Counted from the first letter of the stretch, positions 26,813-36,271 are shown. The stretch is DNA of 64,000 nt from an uncultured Clostridia bacterium (GCA_947623505.1 CANQGT010000003.1:1-64000), one strand, 5' to 3'. Notes: a model not told the origin generated them from the sequence alone. Program-made: numbers and translations.

Positions 26813-26916
26813 AGAAAAAACCTCCGTAAAATGAATTTGTGTATCGGTCTTTTTCAACCTTACAAGCTCATTATACAGAGGTTTAAGTTTTATTTGGTCG
26901 CTTTGAAAGCGACAAT

Positions 26917-27990
26917 TCAAACACCAAGCAACGCCTGGTCAAAGGCGAACAGAGCCTCGTTGATCTCGAACACATTGTAGTTGCCGTTTGTGATAAAATA
27001 CTCGATGATAATATCGAATTTACTGCTGTGGGAGAGGGCAAAGCCGGCCTTGAGAAGCAGGTCTTTTGTTTCATCTAAACTAAGCTCCAGCGCTATCGCA
27101 AAGGCGATGGCCGTCGTTTTGCTTGGGTGATAGTGAACGTCACCGCGAATTTTGGAGAACAGCTTGCGGTCAACATTGGCCTTTTTATAGCACTCGCTGT
27201 CGGACATTCCCTTTTCGTCGATTTTCCGCAGCAACGCCTGCGAAAAGCTCTCGTCTTCCCGCTTCAGCACATCTTCCAAAGAAATTGCCGGAGCCTGCAT
27301 TGGGAGAGATTCTTTTGCGCTTTCGGCCACGGTATCTTCTTGAAATTGCTCCGGCGGAAGTATCGCCCGATCAGTTTCTTCCGGCGAAAGAATTTCCGTA
27401 GAGCCTAAAACGGTGCTTTCTCCCCATTCGTCCCGCCCCGTTCGGCGGAAAAAGAAATTCGTATCAACATATTTATCGTCGATAAAGGTGGCAATATCCT
27501 TGAAAAGCTTTTCGCTGATTTGAAACGCCGACTTATCGAACACGACGAGGTAAACCAGCATATCGTGCTCAATCAAAAATCCCGTGATGCAGTCCACCGC
27601 AACCTTAAGCGCCTGATCCTTCGGGTAGCCGTAAACGCCGGAGGAAATAAGCGGAAATGCAACCGATTTGCAGCCGTGCTCCAAAGCGAGGCGCAGCGAT
27701 TCACGGTAACAGCTTTCCAGCAACTCCTGTTCGCCGTTTGTGCCTCCGCGCCATTTCGGGCCGACGGTATGTATCACATATTTGCAGGGCAATTTGTACC
27801 CGCCCGTGATTTTGGCCTGCCCCGTTTTGCATCCGCCCAGCTGCATACATTCCAGCAGCAGACCTTTTCCGGCGGCTCTATGAATGGCGCCGTCCACACC
27901 TCCGCCGCCGAGCAAGGTGGAATTGGCGGCGTTTACTACAGCGTCGCATTCAACCTTAGTAATATCATTTCTTATTATCTGAAAAGGCAT
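26917..27990 (-). CDS. macro-domain (ADP-ribose-binding) protein with C-terminal helical/HTH-like region
   Basis: MPFQIIRNDITKVECDAVVNAANSTLLGGGGVDGAIHRAAG...LISSGVYGYPKDQA; C-terminal ESFSQALLRKIDEKGMSDSECYKKANVDRKLFSKIRGD. Confidence 0.85.
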   Translation of the reverse strand: MPFQIIRNDITKVECDAVVNAANSTLLGGGGVDGAIHRAAGKGLLLECMQLGGCKTGQAKITGGYKLPCKYVIHTVGPKWRGGTNGEQELLESCYRESLRLALEHGCKSVAFPLISSGVYGYPKDQALKVAVDCITGFLIEHDMLVYLVVFDKSAFQISEKLFKDIATFIDDKYVDTNFFFRRTGRDEWGESTVLGSTEILSPEETDRAILPPEQFQEDTVAESAKESLPMQAPAISLEDVLKREDESFSQALLRKIDEKGMSDSECYKKANVDRKLFSKIRGDVHYHPSKTTAIAFAIALELSLDETKDLLLKAGFALSHSSKFDIIIEYFITNGNYNVFEINEALFAFDQALLGV

Positions 27991-28080
27991 AAGTATCACC
28001 GGTTTTATTATACGACTGCGTGAAACATATTTCAACAAAATCGTGATGAAAGACTTCTTTTTCGTGATAGAAAACGCAGC

Positions 28081-28272
28081 CTTTTCTGTGTAAGGGTAGG
28101 TGTTGAGTATAGCGAAACGGAAGGGTTGTGCATATGATATTCCTTATTGCCTCACCTGTGCAAGGGGAGGTGCCGAACGAATGTGAGGCGGAGGGGTTGT
28201 GTATATGATTTTCCTTATTGCCTCACCTGTGTAAGGGGAGGTGCCGAACGAATGTGAGGCGAAGGGGTTGTG
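28081..28272 (-). repeat. three tandem copies (first degenerate) of a ~71-bp repeat, inverted orientation
   Basis: GCCTCACCTGTGYAAGGGGAGGTGCCGAACGAATGTGAGGCGRAGGGGTTGTG at 28149 and 28220, degenerate copy at ~28081. Confidence 0.8.
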
Positions 28273-28300
28273 CTGTTAAAACAGCGTTATTGTAACCGAC

Positions 28301-28498
28301 CAACCCCTCAGTCTGCTTGACAGCAGACAGCTCCCCTTACACAGGAGAGCCAAAGAGGTTAAAGATTATAGCGACAACCCCTCAGTCTGCCTGACGGCAG
28401 ACAGCTCCCCTTACACAGTAGAGCCAAAGAGGTTGAAAATTATAGCGACAACCCCTCAGTCTGCCTGTGGCAGACAGCTCCCCTTGCACAGGTGAGCC
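28301..28498 (+). repeat. three tandem copies of a 74-bp repeat
   Basis: CAACCCCTCAGTCTGCYTG..GCAGACAGCTCCCCTTRCACAGGWGAGCC at 28301, 28375 and 28449. Confidence 0.85.
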
Positions 28499-28593
28499 AA
28501 ATCGGTTGATGATTATTTATATCAAAAAGATTAGGGCGGATTTTTGCATTGGTATTTAGTATTTGAAAAGCCCGAAAAGCATATCATTAAAAG

Positions 28594-29313
28594 GTGATGA
28601 AAATGTTTTCGGCTCTTATTTCATTTTTAAGTGCAAATCTGCTTTATTTTATTCTGCACATAAGCAACTCTTCAGGCTTTCCGAAGCCTCTTTCTCCCAA
28701 GGAAGAAACGGCGGCGCTTGAGAAACTAAAGAACGGCGATCCGTCCGCCCGTTCGCTTTTGATAGAGCGCAACCTGAGGCTTGTGAGCCATATCGTAAAA
28801 AAATACTATTCCAAAACGAACGACACCGACGACCTCATTTCGATAGGCACCATAGGGCTCATCAAGGCGATAGACAGCTTTAAGCCCGACAAAGGAATAC
28901 GCCTTGCCACCTATGCCTCGCGCTGCATTGAAAATGAAATTCTGATGCATTTCAGGAACATAAGGAAAAACGCAACTGACGTTTACCTCGGCGATTCGAT
29001 CGAGATGGATAAGGACGGAACCCCGCTTACCATTCAGGAAACGATAAGCGACAGCCGTGACCTCGCGGAGGAGCTTGAGACGAAAATAAAGTGGGAAAAG
29101 GTTTCAAAAATAATAACAAATATCAGCGACCCGCGCGAAAAAGAAATAATTATATTGAGATACGGGCTTAGCAATAAAAAGCCCCTCACTCAGCGCGAAG
29201 TGGCGCAAAAGCTGGGGATAAGCAGGAGCTATGTTTCAAGAATCGAGAAAAAAGTGCTTGAGGATATAAAAAATATATTTGACGACGGTAAAAGCGGAGA
29301 TAAGCATAAATAA
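28594..29313 (+). CDS. sigK: sporulation sigma factor SigK-like (uninterrupted)
   Basis: LSPKEETAALEKLKNGDPSARSLLIERNLRLVSHIVKKYY...DLISIGTIGLIKAIDSF; region 4 HTH LTQREVAQKLGISRSYVSRIEKK. Confidence 0.87.
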   Translation: MMKMFSALISFLSANLLYFILHISNSSGFPKPLSPKEETAALEKLKNGDPSARSLLIERNLRLVSHIVKKYYSKTNDTDDLISIGTIGLIKAIDSFKPDKGIRLATYASRCIENEILMHFRNIRKNATDVYLGDSIEMDKDGTPLTIQETISDSRDLAEELETKIKWEKVSKIITNISDPREKEIIILRYGLSNKKPLTQREVAQKLGISRSYVSRIEKKVLEDIKNIFDDGKSGDKHK

Positions 29314-29319
29314 GAAAAT

Positions 29320-29350
29320 AAACGGCGGAAAGGTTTTCTTTCCGCCGTTT
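29320..29350. terminator. terminator of sigK
   Basis: AAACGGCGGAAAGgttttCTTTCCGCCGTTT, 13-bp stem. Confidence 0.75.
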
Positions 29351-29391
29351 AAATATGTGCGTACTTTGTTCGCGCTTATTCAATTAGATGC

Positions 29392-29720
29392 TTACAACAA
29401 ATCACCATTATTTAACTCTATCAGGGTAATGGAAGTAATGCATATTATCATAAAGAATATAGTCATAAACTTCCATACCAAAAGGTTCATAAATATATCT
29501 GTCTTGTGCATCTTCCGCTCTATTACGAAAACGACTGCTTTTTTACCGGTAGAAATAGAAATATATAATACATTATCACATAGGGCGCCGGTATTCGCCA
29601 ATGACGTTCTGACCCGCTAACAGATAGTTGGTGTTTTCTTTACCGTTGCTACCATGGGTAGATGTGTCGCGCTTGCCGGTGCAGTCGGCGGAAAGATTTT
29701 TGTCCTTTTTATCGTGTTCA
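29392..29720 (-). pseudogene. possible frameshifted remnant of an unknown gene
   Basis: Minus-strand frames give protein-like fragments (CEHDKKDKNLSADCTGKRDTSTHGSNGKENTNYLLAGQNVIGEYRRP; then AEDAQDRYIYEPFGMEVYDYILYDNMHYFHYPDRVK*) separated by frame changes. Confidence 0.3.
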
Positions 29721-29729
29721 CATCGTTTT

Positions 29730-32700
29730 TTAGAATGGTAAGCTTCTTTTATCGTAAGGTGTTTCTTTTTTCTCGCGATACTTCTTAGAAAGCAGCAATC
29801 CAATGAGGCCGGCGGCACTTAGGCCTGCAAGCGTAAACCACAGTAACATACGAGAGTCGTCTCCCGTTTGCGGGCTGGTTGTTTGCTGGTTATCGCTCAG
29901 ATCCTCCGTACCCGGGTTAGATGGATTGTCCTTCTTTTCGGATTCCGCATTCGCCAAGACATAGAGGGATAAATGATCTACGGTAAAGGTTACATATTTT
30001 CCATCCCGGCTGAGGGAAGTTTTGACTTCCGTCATATTATCTCCCTCAATATAATATACAAGCGTTTTGTTCGCCGCCCAGCCTTCCGGCACCGGAATAC
30101 GGATTGTTAATGTGCTTTTTGGCTGGATGTTCTGTCCGGTAACGACATCGAATAAACGGATATCGAACGGTACAAAAATATTGTACTTATTTCCCAGAGC
30201 CTTTAAAACGTTGTCATACTCTTTATCGGTGGCAATCAATTTTTCTACCACCAACTGTACATCTTTGTAGAAGTCCGTCTGTCCGGCGGGGATCTCCGCT
30301 TCGACATGATTGTTGGGATCCACTAAGATGCCATAATCTTCGGTGTACGACGGTTCTTTCGCCCCGCAGACCGTGCAGACGCCTTCTTTAAACCGGTGTT
30401 CTTCCTTGCCTTCTATCACGCCGCAGCTGCATTCTTTCCAATGATTTGTTACGTCGTATTTCCAGTCGCCGAAGGTATGCGTATGCATTTCCGGGAGCAT
30501 ATCGATCTCTTCGCCTTGTTTAAGCAGAGCCTGACAGCCTAAGCAGTAGTCGTCTCCGGTATAGCCCTTCTCGGTTGTTGAAGGGCTTTTATAGTTGCAC
30601 CGTTCTACGCCGCCCGTGTGAACGTTCGGATTCTTTTCGCCGTATTCGGTGCCGCAAACCTCGCAGTGGGCGCCGCTTTGGCAGGAGGCTTCTCCGCCCA
30701 TATGAGGAATGGGAGCGGAGCTTACCTGGCAGTTTTCGTTTGTGCAGGCAATCGTGTGTCCGTCGCCTACCACCTCGACGCGTCCGTTAAACTGATGAGA
30801 CGGCTGTCCTTCGACAATCACGACGTTACAGATCGTGCAGGTGATGTCGGCCGTGCAGTCGGGAACGGCCTCGCTGTGTTCATGTGAACCGCGCTGAGCG
30901 CTATGGCACACGATACAGCTACGGGAATGTCCTTCGCCGTTCTCCAGTGCCTCCCAGCTGCCCCAAATATGGTCGGAGCGCTCATCCTCTTTCAGCTTGC
31001 CGCAAATCGAGCATTTCGGCGTGTGCGCCGTCTCGTCGTACTGAAATTCGGTATATTGGTGCTCGTGCGTCCGTGTTTTTTCGATTACGGAACCGGACCG
31101 TTTAATCTGATTGCATCCTAAACAATATACGTCGCCGGTATAGCCTTCTTCTTCCTCGGTTGCTTCCTTCGCATACCGAATTTCTTCGTTTCCGTTGTGA
31201 TTGGACGGGTCAAGAGGTCCAAATTTGTTGTGGCAGATTCTGCATTCCGCCTGTTCAGTGCAGTTTGCGGAGATTCCGACGATATGCGCTTCTGTCATTG
31301 TCTGATGGCAGTCGCTATTGGTGCAAATCAGAGTATGATCCGTTTCGGTATGGCCGGAACCGTCATATACCCATGAATGATTCGGGTTTCCTTCCACAAT
31401 GACGAGACCGCAATCTTTACAGGTATTGGGGGTGGTGCAATTGTGGTCGTCAATCACCTCGTGTTCGTACTTCTCCTGCACCTCGCAACCGGGGTTAACG
31501 CAAACCCGGTAATGGTACTCGCCGGTGGTTTGCCAAGAACTGTCGTAATGATGGTAGGAAGCTTCGCGGACAACCCGATCACAGATACTGCATTTTAATG
31601 CCTGAGTGCAGTCGCCATTGTACGGGCTATCTATCGATACGTCGTGAACCGTAATCTCTGTCTTGGCGCCGCACAATTTGCAGGTCTGCCAGTGGTACTC
31701 GCCGTCCGATTCATAAACTCCGTCCGGAATATGCTCTTTGCCATGGACATGTTCGCACTTTGTGCATTTGCCGTCTTTATAGGTGTGCGCTTCTTTGGTC
31801 CATTCTACGGGCTTGCCGCACCCCTCGTGAGAGCACAAAGCCATATGGTAATCATCCGTTTCGCCGGGAACCGGGATATATTTACGGGTTGACTCATATC
31901 CCGGCACATGCATAGAACCGGGTTTTACGATGGAATTGCAGTACAGACACATAATGGGCGTCGTGCAATCTCCGTCATCGTTTCCGGAGCAGAGTTCCGT
32001 TTCGGTGGTATTACAGTTCTTGCAAATTCTCTTGTGCTGCTTCTGTGCGCCCTGGAGAGAAGGAATGGGGGTATATTTCCAATCGTGACCGGCCTTCGCC
32101 TCGGTTACGATCTGACCGCACATCGTGCAGTAGACCGGCGTCGTGCAGTCTCCGTCGTCGGCTGCGGGCTTATGCGCATTTGTCGCCGGAATGACGGTGA
32201 TTTCTTTGCTGAACTCCTGGCATTTGGAGCATTTTGTTGTTGCTTGGCCTTCAACACCGCAGGTTGCCTGTTGCAGAACGACCGGGACGGAAAAATCATG
32301 TCCCGTCGGTTCTTCCGTGTCCGCGATTTTTTCAGTTGCGCCGCATTTTTGGCATTGCCTGTAGGTATATCCGGCTTCGGTACAGGTGGCGGGCATGGTC
32401 AGTATTTCTTCTTTCCAAGTATGCTGGATCTTGTCGCCGCCTTCGGTTTTCATGGTACCGCAGAGGGAGCAGCGCAATGTTTTTTCATTGGTGCAGGCGG
32501 AGCTTTCCATCTCCACCCACTTGTGATCCAACTGCGGGATCTCCTCTTTGTCGGGATGGTCCGGATCTACTTTGTCGCACCAAAAGCATCTGCTTTGTCT
32601 CAAACCCGGCTCGGTGCACGTTGCGCTTTTTCCCTTGTTGACGTAAAAATGATTGCCTTTTGTCTCCAGTTCGATGTCAATTTTTTTCTTACAAACATAG

Positions 32701-33428
32701 CATTCGAAAGTCTCGGTGCCGTTTTCCAAACAAGTTCCGTTCTTCGTCAGTCTGGTAACGCCGGAGTGACCCTTCGGACCGACGTCTTCGCAAGAGATCA
32801 CAATATCGCAATCTTTGCAAGTGGTGATTTTTACATTGTCGGTTTCGCAATTGTCATGAGTGATCGACTCGGTTTCGCAATTCGGGTGATTTTTTAGATC
32901 AATCTGTTCGTTTCCTTCCGTTTTAACCTCTACAAACCCGCAAACGGAGCATTCCTTCGTGATATAAGTCAGCCCGTCGCACGTGCTCACCTTTCTCTGC
33001 TCCTCATTGAACTGATGCCCGGTGGCTCCCTGTTTTCCGTCATCAACAACTACCGTGAACCATGTATTGCAGTATTGACAGGGGCGCAAAGAAGAGGTTC
33101 CCGATCCGCGCGTACAGGACGGTTCATAATACTTTTCGTCCATTTCGCCGCGAACCAACCTGTTTGGAACATCCGGATGGGGATAGATACCGGAAGTCGA
33201 ACCAAGCACATGGTGACCGCCCTCGGCAGCTTGACAGGGCATTTTCTCAATGTTTTCCTTGGTATTGACAATATCCGATCTGGAAGCCGTCGGAGCTCCG
33301 GAAGCAGCTACGGTTTGAATTTCCTCAGCGTGCACCTGCTCCTGCCATAAGGCTTCTATTCCCGAATACATGCTAAGTGTCAGACAGGCACTAAGCAAAA
33401 TACTAAGAATTTTTCTTTTTGCTTTCAC
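29730..33428 (-). CDS. large surface protein with many Cys-pair/His repeats and a C-terminal sortase-like anchor
   Basis: Signal peptide MKAKRKILSILLSACLTLSMYSG; about 20 CxxC-type repeats; SPQTGDD + TM helix + KKYREKK tail. Confidence 0.82.
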   Translation of the reverse strand: MKAKRKILSILLSACLTLSMYSGIEALWQEQVHAEEIQTVAASGAPTASRSDIVNTKENIEKMPCQAAEGGHHVLGSTSGIYPHPDVPNRLVRGEMDEKYYEPSCTRGSGTSSLRPCQYCNTWFTVVVDDGKQGATGHQFNEEQRKVSTCDGLTYITKECSVCGFVEVKTEGNEQIDLKNHPNCETESITHDNCETDNVKITTCKDCDIVISCEDVGPKGHSGVTRLTKNGTCLENGTETFECYVCKKKIDIELETKGNHFYVNKGKSATCTEPGLRQSRCFWCDKVDPDHPDKEEIPQLDHKWVEMESSACTNEKTLRCSLCGTMKTEGGDKIQHTWKEEILTMPATCTEAGYTYRQCQKCGATEKIADTEEPTGHDFSVPVVLQQATCGVEGQATTKCSKCQEFSKEITVIPATNAHKPAADDGDCTTPVYCTMCGQIVTEAKAGHDWKYTPIPSLQGAQKQHKRICKNCNTTETELCSGNDDGDCTTPIMCLYCNSIVKPGSMHVPGYESTRKYIPVPGETDDYHMALCSHEGCGKPVEWTKEAHTYKDGKCTKCEHVHGKEHIPDGVYESDGEYHWQTCKLCGAKTEITVHDVSIDSPYNGDCTQALKCSICDRVVREASYHHYDSSWQTTGEYHYRVCVNPGCEVQEKYEHEVIDDHNCTTPNTCKDCGLVIVEGNPNHSWVYDGSGHTETDHTLICTNSDCHQTMTEAHIVGISANCTEQAECRICHNKFGPLDPSNHNGNEEIRYAKEATEEEEGYTGDVYCLGCNQIKRSGSVIEKTRTHEHQYTEFQYDETAHTPKCSICGKLKEDERSDHIWGSWEALENGEGHSRSCIVCHSAQRGSHEHSEAVPDCTADITCTICNVVIVEGQPSHQFNGRVEVVGDGHTIACTNENCQVSSAPIPHMGGEASCQSGAHCEVCGTEYGEKNPNVHTGGVERCNYKSPSTTEKGYTGDDYCLGCQALLKQGEEIDMLPEMHTHTFGDWKYDVTNHWKECSCGVIEGKEEHRFKEGVCTVCGAKEPSYTEDYGILVDPNNHVEAEIPAGQTDFYKDVQLVVEKLIATDKEYDNVLKALGNKYNIFVPFDIRLFDVVTGQNIQPKSTLTIRIPVPEGWAANKTLVYYIEGDNMTEVKTSLSRDGKYVTFTVDHLSLYVLANAESEKKDNPSNPGTEDLSDNQQTTSPQTGDDSRMLLWFTLAGLSAAGLIGLLLSKKYREKKETPYDKRSLPF

Positions 33429-33749
33429 AATATCTCCAACCTTTCTCTTATGTATAAATTAATATTTTATGATATCACAGAAAACAGAACGGACGCCTAT
33501 CTTCCATGATAAATCCCACACGGTCGAAACACACTCGGTTGTTTCTTCAGCATCCTGTTCTCCCTTTTCTACTTTTATATAATAATATTATTGTATTCAT
33601 TTTGCAATAGGTTTTTTTTAACAACATACTCTGATTTGTTTTTTTGCGATGAACAAGCATTAAAAAATAACAGAATTGTTATAATTAACAAATAAACAAA
33701 ACGAAAATCGAATTTTATTCTTTAACATAAAAGCACATGTTTGAAAACA

Positions 33750-34277
33750 TTATCTTTTGAAAACATTTCCGCCGTGGCAGTCAACGGCAACGGTGAGCGG
33801 GAAATACTTGAATTCAAGCTCCTTTACCGATTCACAGCCCAAATCGTCATAGGCTATCACTTTACAGCTTGTTATACACTTGGAGGCAAGAGCGCCCGCC
33901 CCGCCGACGGCGCAAAGATAAACCGCTTTATTGCGGATAATCGCGTCGCAGACCTCATCGCTGCGCTCGCCCTTTCCTATCATAGCGACTACGCCTTTAT
34001 CGAGCAGAAGCGGCGTAAAAACGTCCATTCTGCCGGAAGTTGTGGGGCCGCAGGAACCCACGGCAAGCCCTTTGGGCGCGGGAGTCGGCCCTGCGTAATA
34101 GATAACGGCGTTATTAAGAGCATAGGGCGTATCGCCGCCGTTTTTGAGCGCCTCAACTATTCTTTTGTGGGCGGCGTCGCGGGAGGTAAATACCTTTCCC
34201 GAAAGAATCACCCTGTCCCCCGCTTTGAGCTTTTCGGTATATTCCCTTAGACGGGAAGCATCAATCCTGTACTCCAT
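33750..34277 (-). CDS. Fe-S-type fumarate/tartrate hydratase, beta subunit
   Basis: LKAGDRVILSGKVFTSRDAAHKRI...YYAGPTPAPKGLAVGSCGPTTSGRMD. Confidence 0.88.
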   Translation of the reverse strand: MEYRIDASRLREYTEKLKAGDRVILSGKVFTSRDAAHKRIVEALKNGGDTPYALNNAVIYYAGPTPAPKGLAVGSCGPTTSGRMDVFTPLLLDKGVVAMIGKGERSDEVCDAIIRNKAVYLCAVGGAGALASKCITSCKVIAYDDLGCESVKELEFKYFPLTVAVDCHGGNVFKR

Positions 34278-34500
34278 TTTTTAAATCTCGAAGCTCCTTT
34301 TTAAGTTTTTCGTTTTCCTCTTCAAGCGATTGCATAACAGCGATATTCTGATTAAGCTCTCTGTTTGCCTCTTTAAGCTGAAAATCGAGATTGGCATTGA
34401 GTATTTCAAGCCTTTGGCATTCAAAATTGGCGTCCTCAAGGGCGGCCATAAGCCGTGATATTCTGTTTTTGATTACCTCTAAATCAGGATAATTTTCCAT
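34261..34500 (-). CDS. small coiled-coil hypothetical protein
   Basis: 79 aa ORF with heptad-like Leu/Glu pattern; overlaps the start of the hydratase gene. Confidence 0.5.
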   Translation of the reverse strand: MENYPDLEVIKNRISRLMAALEDANFECQRLEILNANLDFQLKEANRELNQNIAVMQSLEEENEKLKKELRDLKNGVQD

Positions 34501-34545
34501 AATTCCTCTTTCTTAAAATACACGCGCCGTCAAAAAAGTTTAAAA

Positions 34546-34571
34546 GAGGCCGCACGGCAGGGTGCGGCCTC
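34546..34571. terminator. terminator-like hairpin
   Basis: GAGGCCGCACggcaggGTGCGGCCTC. Confidence 0.6.
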
Positions 34572-34579
34572 GCAAACGG

Positions 34580-36271
34580 TTATCTGTCTATATCAACGTC
34601 TCTTTGGAAATAACAGGAGCCTATAAGATTTACGTGAGCCTTTGCGGTATCTGCAATATTTTCGCTCAGGGAAACCTCGGTGGGCAGCTCTATCTGCACA
34701 AGGCGTTTCCATATCGGGGTTTCGGTGCGGCCGTCGAAATACATAATATGATAGCCGACCTCTGTTTTAACAACAGCAACGTCTCCGTCCTTGCGGTTTT
34801 CATCAAAGCACCAGTTATTGAAAGTCTGTATCATCTGACCGGGATAAACGTCCTCATAAAGTCCGCCCGTTTTTTCCGAACCTTCGTCCGCCGTATATTT
34901 TTCGGCAAGCTTTCCGAAGCTTTCCGCCGTCTTATCGCCCTTGTTGAACTCATCAACGATGCTGTTTGCCTTATTCAAAGCGGCGGCCCACTGCTCGTCT
35001 GTCGCGTCAACGGCCTCAGTTTCTTCCTCATCGCTCTCGCCTTCGGCGTGATTGTGCTCAACCGGAGTAACGAGAATATGGCGAACGTCTATTGAACTGC
35101 TTTCGCAAAATTCGGCGGGCGCAGTAACGTAAACAACGGTATTTTTATATTGAAGAGAATCGCCCGCTTTACGGTTTTTGCTGAAGAGCCAGTCAAGTCC
35201 GTAATAATCGCCGTCCTCATCCTTTTGCGAAAGGGAGAAGCCCGAAAGAGAATTTCTTGTAGCGTGAACAAAAGTTGAGGCGGAATCCTCTTTATAATAT
35301 TCTTTGTAAAAGCCTTCCTTGGCGTACTTAACGGCAAGCTCCGTAAAATTGGAAGCGTCCTGCGCAAGCTCGTCCTTGAACTTTTTGGCGTCATCCTCGC
35401 TTTGGGCGTCAAATATTCTTATCTCAACGGTCTTTACCTCGTCCTCGTGCTTATCTCTGTACTCAGTATAATCCTCATCGGTGCGCTCTACCTTTACCTT
35501 TTCGTCTTCGATTGAGGACTCGTAATTATCGGCAATATAGGAGCGCGTTGCCTCGCGGCGGAACACGGATTCGGTAACGCCCTTGCCCATTGCGGCAACA
35601 AGATAAGCGGAAAGCGTGTAGCCGTAACTGTCGGCATATCCCTTATAGGTTTCAAGCGCCTCGTCTATCTCGCTTTTTTGGCTTGAGGTTATTTCGGGCT
35701 CTTTTCCGTCATTATCCTTAACAGCGGCGCTGTAAAGAGAATAAACGTGCTTTATGTTTTCTATAACTTCCTCTTTCATACGCTGAGCCCAAGTTACCTC
35801 GTCGCCGTCGTCATTCGTTGTTTTCTGGCTTGAGAAAGGCTTTGAAAAATCAACGTCATAACCGAGCAAAGAGGAAAGCCCCGAAGCCTCATAAGCCTCC
35901 TGCGTGTTTTTCATATTATTGTATGCAAGCGCAAAGTAATAGTTATAAACCGATACGGGCACGCTTATCTTATCGCCGTCGGCGGTTTCAACGGTCACCG
36001 CGGTGAGATTCGTCGTCCACTGAAGAACGGAATTTACAAATCCCTTGCGAACGGCTCCTGTTGCCATATAGGTAACCAAAATGGCAACAACGAGCACGAC
36101 CGCCGTTGTTATTTTTATGGCCTTTTTCGCGTTGGCTGAAAGCGATTTCTTTGAAGCCGCTCCGGGTTTCTTTACCTTTTCGGTTTTCTTCGATTTCTTA
36201 TTTTTCTTCTTTTCGTCGCCGGAAATAGAACCGCCGGCAAACAAATCATTGTTTAAATCTTTGTTGTCCAT
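34580..36271 (-). CDS. membrane-anchored parvulin-type peptidylprolyl isomerase (SurA/PrsA-like) 1
   Basis: N-terminal TM helix; SIDVRHILVTP...FGKLAEKYTADEGSEKTGGLYEDVYPGQM...VGYHIMYF. Confidence 0.8.
   Translation of the reverse strand: MDNKDLNNDLFAGGSISGDEKKKNKKSKKTEKVKKPGAASKKSLSANAKKAIKITTAVVLVVAILVTYMATGAVRKGFVNSVLQWTTNLTAVTVETADGDKISVPVSVYNYYFALAYNNMKNTQEAYEASGLSSLLGYDVDFSKPFSSQKTTNDDGDEVTWAQRMKEEVIENIKHVYSLYSAAVKDNDGKEPEITSSQKSEIDEALETYKGYADSYGYTLSAYLVAAMGKGVTESVFRREATRSYIADNYESSIEDEKVKVERTDEDYTEYRDKHEDEVKTVEIRIFDAQSEDDAKKFKDELAQDASNFTELAVKYAKEGFYKEYYKEDSASTFVHATRNSLSGFSLSQKDEDGDYYGLDWLFSKNRKAGDSLQYKNTVVYVTAPAEFCESSSIDVRHILVTPVEHNHAEGESDEEETEAVDATDEQWAAALNKANSIVDEFNKGDKTAESFGKLAEKYTADEGSEKTGGLYEDVYPGQMIQTFNNWCFDENRKDGDVAVVKTEVGYHIMYFDGRTETPIWKRLVQIELPTEVSLSENIADTAKAHVNLIGSCYFQRDVDIDR

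Noticed and set aside
28081-28498. CRISPR array candidate
   Set aside because: The 71/74-bp units are similar over most of their length including the would-be spacers, are in two orientations, and no cas genes are nearby.
28594-29313. skin-like element interruption of sigK
   Set aside because: The reading frame is continuous from start through region 4 with no inserted recombinase.
31908-32897. 329-aa plus-strand ORF
   Set aside because: Antisense shadow of the Cys-rich repeat surface protein.
29730-33428. Transcription factor/zinc-finger DNA-binding protein
   Set aside because: Despite many CxxC motifs it has a signal peptide and sortase-type anchor, so a surface role is more likely.
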